Shown here: piece by piece, positions 25,901 to 39,600 of the stretch
Layout: the number at the start of each line of letters is the position of its first letter
Numbering within the stretch: the stretch's first letter is position 1
From: Candidula unifasciata
Lineage: Eukaryota > Mollusca > Gastropoda > Stylommatophora > Geomitridae
Reading direction: 5' to 3'
NCBI GenBank assembly: GCA_905116865.2
Contig: CAJHNH020003146.1
Coordinates: forward strand, 346,001-410,000
DNA length: 64,000 nucleotides
The notes under the pieces: generated by a model
What the model was told of the DNA's origin: nothing
Databases searched by the model: none
What the model saw: only the letters and a program-made list of their open reading frames with translations
Translations under genes and position numbers: made by a program

Positions 25901-27607
25901 TCCAATCCGCTGGGGCAATTGATATGGCTAAAGTATTTCAGTTTCCAAGACATGCTGTTTACAAGCCAATTTTTCTTGAATATCCTATTTTCCTCCTTAA
26001 TGATTGTGAGATTATCTGTGATTCACCTCCGTATATTGCTACAGAAAAAATGCATGCTCTCAAAATTCTGACTTTCCTTTGACTAGCTTGCTGGAGCTTA
26101 GCAAAAGATTTGTAATGCTATTCAGCACAAATCAACAATTTAAACATCTTAAAGTGCTGGGGACACGAATCAAAAACATCAGAAAGAGGCAATAAATTTG
26201 TTTTGCCACACATATCAGGAAAGAAAAACTAGAATATGACACTGAAACAACAATAAAGATGAATTCTTTCAGGACAACATATTTTCTAGGGTTTTGGACA
26301 GAATTAACTTTGAGCTGAACCAGTTTACAGATAGATCTGCCTTATTTGTATGCAGACTGTTGGTTCCTCACTTCTCAGGCAGATGCACCCTGACCATAAA
26401 GAAAACACCCCTAATTAGTACAGCTTTAAAACATGTTTGTTAGGGGGCAGTGAGTCTATTGGTGCCCCCCTTCCCCAAAAATTGGCTTTGAAACACACAT
26501 GGGGTATTTAAACTAAATTGAGAAACAAAAGCAATAACACAATTAGATTATTTTCTGGATTACCTCTGGTATCTTTTGTTTCACTTTTTGTACATGCCCT
26601 TCATTATCATAAATATCAATGATAATATTTGTCTGTGTGTCTGTAGTTCTCTCAATAGATGAAATAGATGACTCTATGGTGCTTAATTGTTGCTCGAGAC
26701 CTGCAGAGAGTATAGTTCCAGAATTAGAAACAGAATTGGACGCTGAAAGTTATTATTATTATGTCCAATGTTTTGAAAGAGGCAATCCCCAGATGAGTTC
26801 CAGGGCCCTAGTTTTTGAAAGAAAGAAAAAAAAGAATGCATCCACTGCCCCATAACAAGCAAGTATATAAAGTGACTATTTAGGGAGTTGCTGAAATAGG
26901 ATATGAAGGGCCAAAAGGTGTGGATATCACAGCCTAACTGTAAACCACAGCACAAGTTTCCACCCGCCATTTTCAGGACATACAGAAGAAGAAGAAGTAG
27001 AAGAAGAAGAAGAAGAAGAAGAAGAAGGAGGAGGAGGAGGAAGAGGAGAAGAAAAAGACAGAGGCAAAAAAACAAACTATAACAAGTTATCACAAACAGC
27101 GGAAAAAACAGGCATAACTATTTGCCCACATTATAATTAGAGAAAAACTAGTACATGTGCAACTAGAAAGATTTATGGAAAGAGAGAAAAGAAATGGAAA
27201 GAAAACAACAAGAGAAAAATGCTTTTCAAGTCCACCGTCATGGTATAGAAAAGTGCCTGCATACAAGCTGATACACACGGCTGGAAATGGCAAACTGGGC
27301 AACAGTATGAATGCATACACCTGTTAGTAAGGTACTTGATGATGATTATCTCCTAGGAATTTTACAAAGTTCACAACTAAACAAACATTTTGTTATATTT
27401 ATGCTAATTTCCCAATCATAATTTCTTAATTATATCTAAGATATATTTTTCTTTGTCAGCATAACTTCTTTACCTCCTCCTCTAATTTTCTTCTCCTCTG
27501 TTCTGCCCTCCTCCTTATTCTCCACCCTTCTCCTCCTCTTCTGCTTCTCCACACATGTGTGTGTGCGCGCACGCGCATGCACACGCACACACACACACAC
27601 ACACACA

Positions 27608-27693
<86 letters not shown>

Positions 27694-30600
27694 CATTATT
27701 TGTTTATAAAAGAATATGACTGCTACATTACACCTAACATACCTTCAAGAGGTCCTTGCAAAGTCTGAGTAGTATCAGAAATCTGGCGACTTCTACGTAC
27801 AAGTTTGGATGTGAAGTCAACAAGATCAACACGCAACTGTTGTAATGAATATTTTGCAGGTCTTGTCTTTTCAGCAGGTTCATCAATAAATGTAAAATCT
27901 TCATTCTCTGTGGCAAACTCTTTCTCGCTGCCTAAGCTGTTCAAGCCACTGCCGTTTTCTTCACACATATCTTCATCATCAGTGTCAATTATTCCAGATC
28001 CTTCTATCTCTGACGAACATTTTTTGATCCATGTTAGTTTTATTTTACTTCCAATGTGAATCCGAAGCTCATCCAAGGAAGTCCACATATCCTATGATGA
28101 AAAAAGTAAACAAACTAAAAGTTTCATGTTGAAAAAAGAAATTCAAATTGCTCACTTAACATTTGACTAAGAGTATGTCATATTGAGACAAGGTTTGTCC
28201 ATTTGATGAAAATCTCCTGGTACCAACTGCCACAGAGAGCCATTCCAAAGAAATATAGGGAACACAGAGCAAAGGGAAGACCATGCTGCGAGGGAGTGAT
28301 GACAGAATGAAACACCTTGAAGAAATGAAGTGCATTAGAAAGAGCACACAAATTATCCTTACACTCCTCTTCCCCTCCCTCGTGCACTTCATTAACATAA
28401 CTGGAGGAAAAAAAGAAGGGCCAAGCTGCATATGGTATTCATCTGCTGACCTTGAAGTCAGGACAAACTGACTTCAAGATAAGAAATGTATTCCTTCTGT
28501 GGCCAACCTCCGATTATAAACTTAGCATAAGAACACTTTTGGGGAGTCTTCGTAGCTAGCATGATACTAAATGTATCATCCCTTCAATGGCACATGTTGA
28601 AACAACATGCATCTCGAACCATATCTACAATATGCTGCGACATAGAAGGAAAGTATAGTTTATTTCTAATTCTTTCTACCCACAATGCAGATTCTCCAGG
28701 CTGCAACATTCAGGAGCAATTATACATGAACTCTTTCAGTATTACCATGTAATTAATTTAACCCCTTCCTTATTGCGACTTTCTAATTTCAGTTCCAAAG
28801 AAGTTAAAATAATAACACGATTGGATAGAAGGAATTGACAAAACTTCAGATTTTATATAGCCAATGTAACAAACTGTCTGCCATATAAGAGAGCCTGAAA
28901 ATATACTATCTTTGAAATACCAAATGTATGTATAGTCATTGGCATGGTAAAGAAAGAGTTAATAAATAAAGTCGTAAAATATTTGAAACTGCAGTATTAA
29001 CAATTACCAAGAATTCCAAAAGATTCAAAAATCTAAATTCAGTGTTAATAAAATGTGTGCTAACCAGAGACTAATAATAATACTTGTACATCCATGCAAT
29101 GTTCTGTAAAGGATGATAAATCAAATTTTTCTTTTTTTTAGTGCCTCCTGGATGGATTTGTTAAAATCCATCTATAATAATCTTTGAATATTCCTCAACA
29201 ACTTCATGTTGCTATCAAGACTGTGTCATCAGCATAACGTAAATTGTTTACATTGTACCCACCAACTACAATTCCGGGCATTTCAATTAAAGATCTCATT
29301 ATATATTCACTGTATATTGAAAACAAATCAGGTGATAGTACACATCCTTGTCGTACGCCCCTCTTTATGCTTTTAAATGTAAATAAACAGTTGTTAATTC
29401 TTATAGCTGCTGTTTGCTGCCAATACATATTCTTTATTATTCGTAGATCTTTTCCATTAATGTTAAATTTTTCTAACAGTTTGATTACTTCCTTATGCTT
29501 CAGACAGTCAAATCTGTATATATAACAGCATATTCCAGTGATGTGTGTTCCTCAGCCAATGCTTTCACTTCTGCATGAACTATCGGTAACCTCAAATCAA
29601 AGCATTATCTTTTTGGGGTGTTAACTACCATAAAGTACAGTTTGTATTAATTTGGTATCAGTATCCATTCCTCGCCAGGTTTTATGTCTTGAAAGTACTG
29701 TAGCACTTATGAATGCTCTAATCAACAATATGAACAATCACACACAAGATATTGATTCATACACACAAAGAATAACCGCTCCGACATAAAACACTGCTTG
29801 GGACAAACAGAACCGACATTTATCAAACAACATTATATTTCTACCAACCTTCAGTAAGAGTGACAAGTTTGTGGTTACAAGTTCAAACTCAAACTGGACT
29901 GCAGTCTTGCCTTTCTGTTTGATAACTGCCTTAGCTGCATTTAAGGAGCTCTCTAGAATGCTGAAACAAGAAGTGAGAACAAAAAATTAGCACAATGAGG
30001 GCCACAGTTTCAGATTGGTAAGATATACATAAAAAAGGGGTACCCAAAAACAGCATGGAGACGAATGATGGAAAGTGACCTGAGTGCGGCATCTCTGACA
30101 TGGAAAACTGCACTGAAGATTGCACATGACAGGAAAGCATGGAAAGTGTTCTCTGAAGCCTCATGTGCCAACATGAGTACAGAGTATGAGAAGAATGTTG
30201 AGGTCATGAAGGTGTTATGTTATGTCATCTTGATTTACCTCGCTACCCACTGGATATTTCCATTCCTGCTGGATGCAACAGCTGTCCCAAAGTATCTCTG
30301 CTGACCATTCCCATACAAAGATGGTCATTATGTCATCTATCTAGACCTCAAAGATGACACAGACGTGTTTCGCCAGATTTTACTCTCATTCCAGTCCGTG
30401 TTGTCTTAATGCTATGGCCCGCTGGGTACAGGAGGCCCTATGCTAATCTGTGTATGTCAAGTGACTTGCCATCAATACAGACTTAATTCCCCTGAGTGGT
30501 TGTTGTAAGTGCCACAACATACTGATCAGCAAATCTGTGTATGTCAAGTGACTTGCCATCAATACAGATTTAATTCCCCTGAGTGGTTGTTGTAAGTGCC

Positions 30601-33541
30601 ACAACATACTGATCAGCCAATCTGTGTATGTCAAGTGACTTGCCATCAATACAGATTTAATTCCCCTGAGTGGTTGTTGTAAGTGCCACAACATACTGAT
30701 CAGCCAATCTGTGTATATCAAGTGACTTGCCATCAATACAGATATAATTCCCCTGAGTGATTGTTGTAAGTGACACAACATACTGATCAGCTTATCTGTG
30801 TATGTCAAGTGACTTGCCATCAATACAGACTTAATTCCTGTGAGTATTTGTTGTAAGTGCCACAACATACTGATCAGCTAATCTGTGTATGTCAAGTGAC
30901 TTGCCATCAATACAGACATAATTCCCCTGAGTGGTTGTTGTAAGTGCCACAACACACTGGTCAGCCCAGGGGCCCAAAATGCTGTTAAGATGGCTCTAGG
31001 TCGCGTAGTTAGTGAGTGTCAAAGACTCCTCATTATCCACTAGTCTAGTCCACATGGTCTTGATAATAACAGCTCTGTACATGCCTCTTTCTGCCTGCAT
31101 TAGAGTCTTACTTGCCAGCTGGTCCACTCATTTTTAAATTTGTACACAAGCATGAAGATGTTGCGCTTGGTGTCAATCATCATCTTCTTCTTCAGCATTC
31201 CGAGCCCTTGAGGTTATTGGTCATCTGACATTCTTTCAATATGCCCCAGCCATTTCAGTCTATTAGCTCTCATGATGCCAGTGATCAGTGGTGAATATCA
31301 TGACTGTATGAAAAAAACATTTTAACAAATGAATTATCTGCAAATAATATTTGATGTAGTATATCTAAATTACAAAAGACTGAACACAGCAAGAATTATT
31401 TTTTTAAAATAATAATGAATATTTAGAATGCCACACTGCTACAGCAGACAAGCTGAAGGAAAATGGCAACATGAATTAGAAAACAGAATATTGCAGACAT
31501 CAATAGCTACCTGTGCAATCTGCTGTACTGCCTGTTCAGTTCATGAACATGTTCTGTAGCTTGAGATACTAACTGTTGTAGCTTCCCAAAATGGTATGAA
31601 CTCAAACCTTGTCTTGGCTTTCTATGTCCATGATGTTTGCTTTGTTCTGTATGCAGCCAGTTCTTGAACGTGTCATTATTTTCCTATTTAGATTAAAACA
31701 TGCATCATATTACTGGATAAGAGTTTCAAATTTTTCAGAACAACCCTGTTCATTCTTCATCATCATCAATTTCCACTTCTGCTGTTAAGTGGCATGGGGA
31801 GGAACAGTTTGCGATGCATTGCTTGATGAGCAGCAATGGCCACTGTCATTCCATGTTGATGTAGAAGCTCCTTAATTTAACCAATCTATGTTCTCATAGG
31901 GCAGCCTCCTTGTTTCACTTCAGATCTTTGCACGTGTAGTGTCTACGTTGGTAGATGTTCTAGCTACATTCTTACTAGATGATCAAACAATTTCATTTTC
32001 TGTTTCTCAGTAACTTTGCTGCATGATTTTGTTCCTACAGTGTATCTGATAATATCATTTTTAACTTTTGTTTCAGATGGTTAACAGCTTTTCTCAGGCA
32101 TCACATTTCACATGTATTGAGCTTACGTAGGTTAAGCCTTGATAATGTCTAAATCAGTGTTGTTATGAGTATGCTGCTTATAATCTGTTTCTTTGCGCTC
32201 ATACTTATGTTTGGATGTCTTAATAACGGTGTCAGCTGGTGTATAGGTGCACTGGCTTGTTGGCATCTTGCTCACATTTCTTGATCTATTCTCCTGTCCT
32301 CCAAAAAAATACTTCTTAGACATTTAAATTCTTTAAATTTTTTCTAAAATTTCTGTTCATTCTTACTGTCCCAAAAATGGCACTAATATCTTTATCTACA
32401 AACATAATGCTAATATAAGGCTTGGACGGTAACAACACAAATCATTCTGCACTTTCTGTGTTTCTGACTACTATACATTTCTTCATGTTTCCTTAAGCTT
32501 TCAACCTCATTGTTCTTCTCAAAATATGTCATATTAAACTGGAAACCTTTGACATGTTTCAAGAATGAAATGTAGGTTTTTTTCTTCTTGTTATAGTTTC
32601 AGACTTGTGTAGGGTTCTAATCACATTAGGTCGTGAGTGGAGAGACTGGCCAGCTGGTGCTGTAGAATCAGAAGTTCAACAAATGATTCATGACAATTCT
32701 CGCCCAAGTGATGTGATTATCTATACAGATGGCTCTGTGTTGAGAGGCAGACGAAGTGCATGGGGTTTCATAGCATAGGTTAATGGACATTGCCTAGTGC
32801 AGCAAAGTCTTGCATATGATATCATAACATCTAGTTTGAGAATGATGGTGGAGGCTGTCTCTGCTGCCTTCCGCTGGCTGGAGAATCAGTTGTACACACA
32901 TGCCGTGATTGTAACTGACTCACAGAGCATGTTAAGAAAGGTGAAAACAGTCATGCTTCGTGCAGAGTGGCAAGCATCACTTCAGAGGTCCTGGGTAGTT
33001 AGCATCTTTTGGATATTTTCTCCAGGTCATGCCAGTGTGTTGGGAAATGCGCAGGCAGATAGACTGACTAGCTCTGCACCATTTGGTGGTGAATTGATGT
33101 ATGAGAAGTTAGATATTGTGAGGGCCCTTTGGAAACAGGTGAACCGTGTGGAGGCACAGATAGATAATTGCGGTCTGAGAATGGCACTGCGAGGAGTTAC
33201 CAGTGAATCTGGCTGACGCTCAACACTCAGGGGAAGATGAGTCAGATATACTATCAGATATTAACTGGTGCCATTAGTATTGGAACTCTTCGCTTGCTGC
33301 TGAAGATGGGGGCTGAGCACTTCTTGGAGTATCCTGAGTGCTGTGATGTTGATTCTTAATTCAACATTTGTTATAGTTACTGCCATGTGACACGGTAGTC
33401 ATGGCTGTCCCATCCTTCTATTTTACTTTCAATAATGTTGTAAACAGATGATCCTCCATGCCTTGAGGTCAAATTAATTATCTAGTATATTCTCTATTGG
33501 TCTTCCGCTGCCATTTTGTTCTACTCAGATTTACATAGAAA

Positions 33542-33614
<73 letters not shown>

Positions 33615-36600
33615 GACTATTTTTTGTAAAACCATGCTAGTCAGTATTTGTAATTTATGGCCAAGAGAATTTAAAAATTTCAAGAATAATAAGAACTTTA
33701 GGAAAATATATTATTGGCACAGAAATAAAAAATAAATAATTGTATTTATGAAACAAAATGTAATAAAAGCATATACCTTATTATGTTTCATAGCTCTCTG
33801 AAATGTATCCATAGAATTTGTCAACAAACTACTGGCTGTTGTTAATATATTTTTTACTTGGTCCATGTAAAACTGAAAAAAAAAAAAAAAAATCTTTGTT
33901 GTTAAATGCAAAATGATCACATTGTAAAACAAAACCTATTAAAATTTACTGATTTTACTACACATCACAATCATTTAAAGGCAAGACAGTCGGGTAAAAA
34001 AAAAAAGGTCAGTTTCACGACAATCTCCACAGCCGAACTAGGTCACGTTCAATTCATACATTTTTTAGACTGGTCTGCTGTCCGGGGGGTTACGACTATG
34101 TTTTTTGCTTTCTGGCTTGTCTTGCATTTACGTTTTTCTTCCAAGAAAGAGAATGCCTGTGACATAGGTGCAGCACTCTCTAGGGAGGTTGTGTGTTAGA
34201 CTCAGTCTCTGAATGTTTTTGTAGTGGCGTGCTTAAATATACAACACGTGATATCAACGGCATTACTGAGCACCCCCGTAGAAGTGTGCAAAGGTTGGGT
34301 GACTCAAGGTCGACCAATCAGAAGTGAGCTAGTGTGTATATGGGTTGTAGCTGGGGAGATTATCGTGGAACTGACCAACAATAATTTCAGAACCCTTTTT
34401 TATACCTCTGGGATAACTGGCTCTCATCACGATCTGCCTGAAAGAAACTGGGTCTCTCACCAGCTCTCCCGCCTCGTGTATGTTCATTCTTAAGAAGTCA
34501 CTTATATCCTGTGACCATCTTCGTGTTGGTCGGCCCCAAATCTCCTTCCTGGCACCATGCCTTCTGCTATAACTTTTTCCAATCCATCATGACACTTGAT
34601 ACGACCAAAATATTTCAGCTTTAGAGAGAGGATGCTGTTTATTAGCCAATCTTAATTGATGTTCAGATCTTTCAAGATGTCAGCATTTCTCCTCTTCTTT
34701 TTTCAAGATATTCTGAGAATCTTTGATTTCAGCTCAAAAGCCCCTATTCTCTTTCTCAAGAACTGGGAGATAGTCCACGAACACAAGACCATAAAGTACT
34801 GCAGTTTATATTAGATTCAATATAAATGTCTACTTCTTCTTAAATTATCACTTTTTGATACTTCAACATTCACAGTCAAATTTCTTGTAAGACTGGATTA
34901 TGTCTTCAATATTAATTAGGACAAGAAAATATCAATGTGTACTGAACTACTGACAGCAATCCTTAGTCAAAGGTAAAACCAATAAAAATAAGATAGAAAA
35001 CATGAATATCATTTTGTTTTGTGCATCCTAAAAAACTTATAGTGAAACTTTTTTTTTTTTTTTTCACAGTTGTAATAATTATTAGTCATCCTCTTGTGGG
35101 GTGCAATTTTTCATTATTTTGAAGCCCCACCCTGGCTCTTGCCAGGGGCCGCAGTATAGCCCAGGCACTAATGGCTGAACGTGGTTTCTGGGACCTCTCC
35201 ACGGGTGATCCTCATCTGCGTGGTGGCACTTTGTGTTATCGGGGTTTATCTCTTGTGTGATATCCTGGTGGGGTAAAAGTACTACTACTAATAATTTTCA
35301 CAACTTCTTTCCATTTCAATAGCAAATATAACATCTGTCATGTTAAAGGACAGTAAAATGTCTAACTTTTCTCCTTTGTAGTTGCCTAAGCTGAGGTGAC
35401 ATCCTTAATCCTCGGTTAATCAGGTGAATGGAGGTGTTTAAATATCCATACAAGTCTTGCAGAGCGGGACGGTCATAGTTAATGTCAAATAAATCTCGAG
35501 ATTGCTTCAGACGAGACTCTCCTTGCAGGCACCTCCTGAAAAATATAACGTTAAAATATTATTTTATAATAAAATAATTCAAGAGAGATTATTTTCTTCT
35601 TCTTCACATTCACCAGCTGTAAACTCTGGCAGAAAGCTCTGGTTGTTCGTCCACTTCTGGACTGCAGTCCTGTTCGAGAACCTGAGTGTTGCATGTGCAT
35701 CCATTTTACAGATCTGACTCATTTGTATGCAGACTGCTTTGAAGGAAGCTCCCAATTAGTCGACTGTTACGACATGCTTTTGGGTAGGCAAAACTATGGG
35801 GGTGACTGCAGTCAAGCTGATACAAGGAATTCCAGAGAAATTTGACTAAAAAGCTCAACAAAATGGGAAAGAGGAAAACGTTCACAAAACAACACAACAT
35901 AACGTTTCAGCCGGGCAGCCTTTTTCAAACACAAGTATGAAAAAGTGTGTTTGAAAAAGGCTGCCCACCCGAAACGTTACATTGTTTTGTGAACGTTTTC
36001 CTCTTTCCCATTTTGTTGAGCTTTTTAGTCAAATTTCTCTGGAATTCCTTTTTTTTTTTGGGTAGGCATTGGGTCTATTATTGTTTTCCCTATAACAGGG
36101 CCCCAGAACGCACACAGGGATTTTTTTGTTTTGTTTTTGAACTAGTATACACTAATTTAATCAGGATGTCTTTCTGGTGGAGTGGTCAAGCCACTTACCT
36201 CCCACTCTGAATGTCATGAGCTCAGCTACTTTATGATAAAGCGGACGTGGTAAAGGTTCTCTGGGATCAAATGGAAAGTACAATAGAACAGCCAGGGAAT
36301 CCAAGCACGAAAAGATTAACTCAATGGGGAACTGAGTTGAGATTCTGGAAGATATTCAACACTGAGGGGGAAACAGAAAGACTTTTAATCAGGTTATAAC
36401 TAGTATTATTAGCATATTGACTCTTTGCTGGCTACTGAAGAAGGGGATAGAGCACATGTGGGAGTGTCCTGAGCGCAGTGATGTCAACTCTTAATTGATT
36501 GATTGATTCATTCATTCATTCACTGCAAATGCTGTGGAATCATTGCACTCTGTGTCATAAAGTTCATATTTACAACATTTCAGAGATTCTTGAGGGTCAA

Positions 36601-39600
36601 TGCTAGAGCTTTTGAGTTTGTGATTAGTGCAGTGGTTTCCAGCCAGGGGCAACCCACTATGTAGAGAGAAATATAGCTAGATAGGATAAAATCCAGTGAA
36701 ATTAAGTAACAATTCTTGTCATTAATTACCTTTTCAAAGCATACATAACTGAAGCATCAATTGAAGATGTCAGCTCATGAGTTGACAAAATGTTACAATT
36801 AAAAAAAAAAAAAAGATTTCACTGTGCATCCTTTTCAAGATGTTGCAGAAACAGTTTTAGCATTTTTTGGCTGTTTGGTTTTACTTCTTCTTCTTCTTCT
36901 TGTTCACCGGCTGTGAATTCCGGCGGTAAGTCGCGGTTGTTCGTCCAAAATGGACTTTTGGCTTTTACCTTGACCTGAGTTTTGCGTGTACATCCGTTTT
37001 ACTGGCTTATTTGTTTGCAGTACTCGTTCCCCGCCTCTCAGGCAGATGTACTCCGACTTCGGAGGAAGACGTCAAGCCTATTTCTAGGTTGACTGTGGCC
37101 ATTGTTGTGTGTGGGTCGAGATGTTGCCTTATTTGTGTGGTGTCCTCTTTGACTTTTAACAGGTGTGGCTCCCGGCATGTCGTCCTTAAGGCAGCTCTAT
37201 GTAGAGTTTTCAGCCCTCAAGGGAAGGCAGGGGCAGATCATAGGCATTCCCCGCCATCCAAGGAGGCTTCCATAAATGCAGAGCCGACACATGATGCCCT
37301 GGTTCTGGGCTCACCCAAGGAATCGTCACGTCCTGCCCATGACTGCTTAACCTTACAACCGTGTATTGAGCTTCCCGCGCTACAAGGCTGCGCTCTCCGG
37401 AGATCAGCGGGGAGCAGCCCGCAGGTCTAGGACGTTTGTGGCCACACAAATAGGTACATTCTTTTTCATCTTACGTTAGACACCTTTAACGTTGTTTCAG
37501 CTGTGCCCTTAGCACGACAAAATTGGGAAGCAAAATGCGTCAGGCGTGGCTTCACCTGTTTGGTCCCAACACTCGGGCGAGTTGGACCAGTGGATACGGA
37601 CATTCAGACTTTTTCCTGATCGGTACAAATTATGATCGTCGGACTCTGAGCTTGCATGTGTGCCGTGGGGTATAACTTTGTCGGACATTATTTCCAAACC
37701 AGCATATGAAAAGTTGCTGCCGTGGTGTACCTCAGGGCGGTGACGACGACACTGAGGATTGACAGAGGATGTACGTAGGTAGGATCTTGCTGCGAGAAGT
37801 CGCCTTCCAGAGATGAGGTTACGTAAAACCAGAACAGTGAAGGACTGGCGCCCGAGTGGGGTACGGAGTATCTTCTTATACACCTCACATCAGACTTAAC
37901 TTTGCCTCATGCCTGTGACCGAAATCACCGCGCCACTGGTTTTACTTGAAAATGTTACATTCAGCAGTTTGCCATTGTTTTCTGAACAGTCAGGGTCTCA
38001 ATACCAATGTCCAAATTAATGCGAGTGTTAAAGTATAAGGGTTACAAAAATATGTGATCACCTGTCTCAGTAACAAGGCAATTAATGCTGATAGGCATTT
38101 CTGAACCACAAATGACATAAAACAACCTGTTAATAGATAGCATACACAACTGTTAAGTACATACAACTACTAAAGAGACAGGAGTAAGGATAAGTAATAT
38201 GAAGAAGAAAAAAACTGGTAGAAAAAGAATCACGAGGTTATGTTAAGTAGCATGAAATATATTTTAGAGTATGTACATTTTCATTGCATTCACTTTTCCA
38301 ATGTCTGCCTGGACTTTATTCTGCTCACTGTGTGCTTGTTCTAGATTAGGTTTGAAATCTCTCTTGTCAATTTTTGATTCCATTTCATCAATGAGTGCTT
38401 CCTGAAGTTGGCCAGTTTTTGAAGCATGTTGACTGATGTGGTATTTCAAAATTATTTCTCTAGTAAAATGTGTTGCAGAAGTCACACCATCTGAAGAGGA
38501 GAAAAAAAAATATACATACAGGCCTTACAAGGGATACAGAGGATTCAATGGCTATTACAAATAAAAGTCAATGATTATGAATATTAATATGGCTAATGAG
38601 TCTGATTCCAGCATTTAAGTTCTTGAATAGCGCAGACAATAGATGAAAGAAACATCAGTGGTTTGTGAAACAGTTCTGACTAGCCTTCCTCTTTTTCCCT
38701 GTCTGTGCAACACAGCTGCCTTATAGGCTGATGCACTATGAGTGAGGACTGTATGCCTTCCATACCAGTCCTGTGCAAAAGCCTCCCCATATTTGTGTTA
38801 ATGACAAACAACTTAACAGCAGTCTTAAGAGTGTCGACTTAAACTTCATAATAAGCATCTTTTAATTAATTTTGCTATGTTAAACAGATAGAATAAACCT
38901 GCAATTTGAATGCACTGAGCCAAATGGTCTTCTAAGCAAGATAAGTATAAAAACATTGCACCGACACAGGCATGCCAGAAGAGGTAACTAAGGGTGAGAG
39001 TTGGCTTAGGTGTAGGCTAGATCATCCCTTAAAACACTACAACCACAAAAACCAAGCAAATCTGAAATGAGATAGGACTTGGTGTGAGTTGGCTGAGAAC
39101 CTATGCTCCTTTGGGGGATGAATGACAGAGGAAACAGAAGCAGAAGAGCACCAGCTAGGAGTCTTTTATCCAGATGGGATCACCATCTTGGGCTGGCAGA
39201 AAGATAAAGATGCTGATATACTCTACTAGTGAATACTGGGTTTATTCTTTGCCAGAAAAATTACTCATTACTTAAAAAAATGAGCCATGTTAGTGGAGTG
39301 GCTAGCATGTCAAAGGGCCACTGAAATGTCATGCCAGTTCAGTTTAGGCGCATGATAGTCATCTTTTGTGGTGCAGGATGCAGACGTTGTGCAGGAGCCT
39401 TGCATGAGATTCTAAAAAAATCAGCACAGAGTCTGGGGTATCCAAGGTGAGGGAAGGGTACTCCTTTATACACAGCACCGTGGCCTTGACTTTCCCTCAT
39501 GCTTGTGGCAGACATAATCAAATGCAATGAGAGACTTTAAAGTTACATATCATACAGTCTAATTCCCTATGTGGGTTTTAGGGCCCCATTGTGGGGACAA

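Noticed and set aside
30445..30966. CRISPR-like array
   Set aside because: Units are contiguous 87-bp copies without unique spacers, and the DNA is animal.
37011..37430. 139-codon GC-rich plus-strand frame
   Set aside because: Begins within a family A repeat, no domain recognised, and the opposite strand is also open, as expected for GC-rich noncoding DNA.
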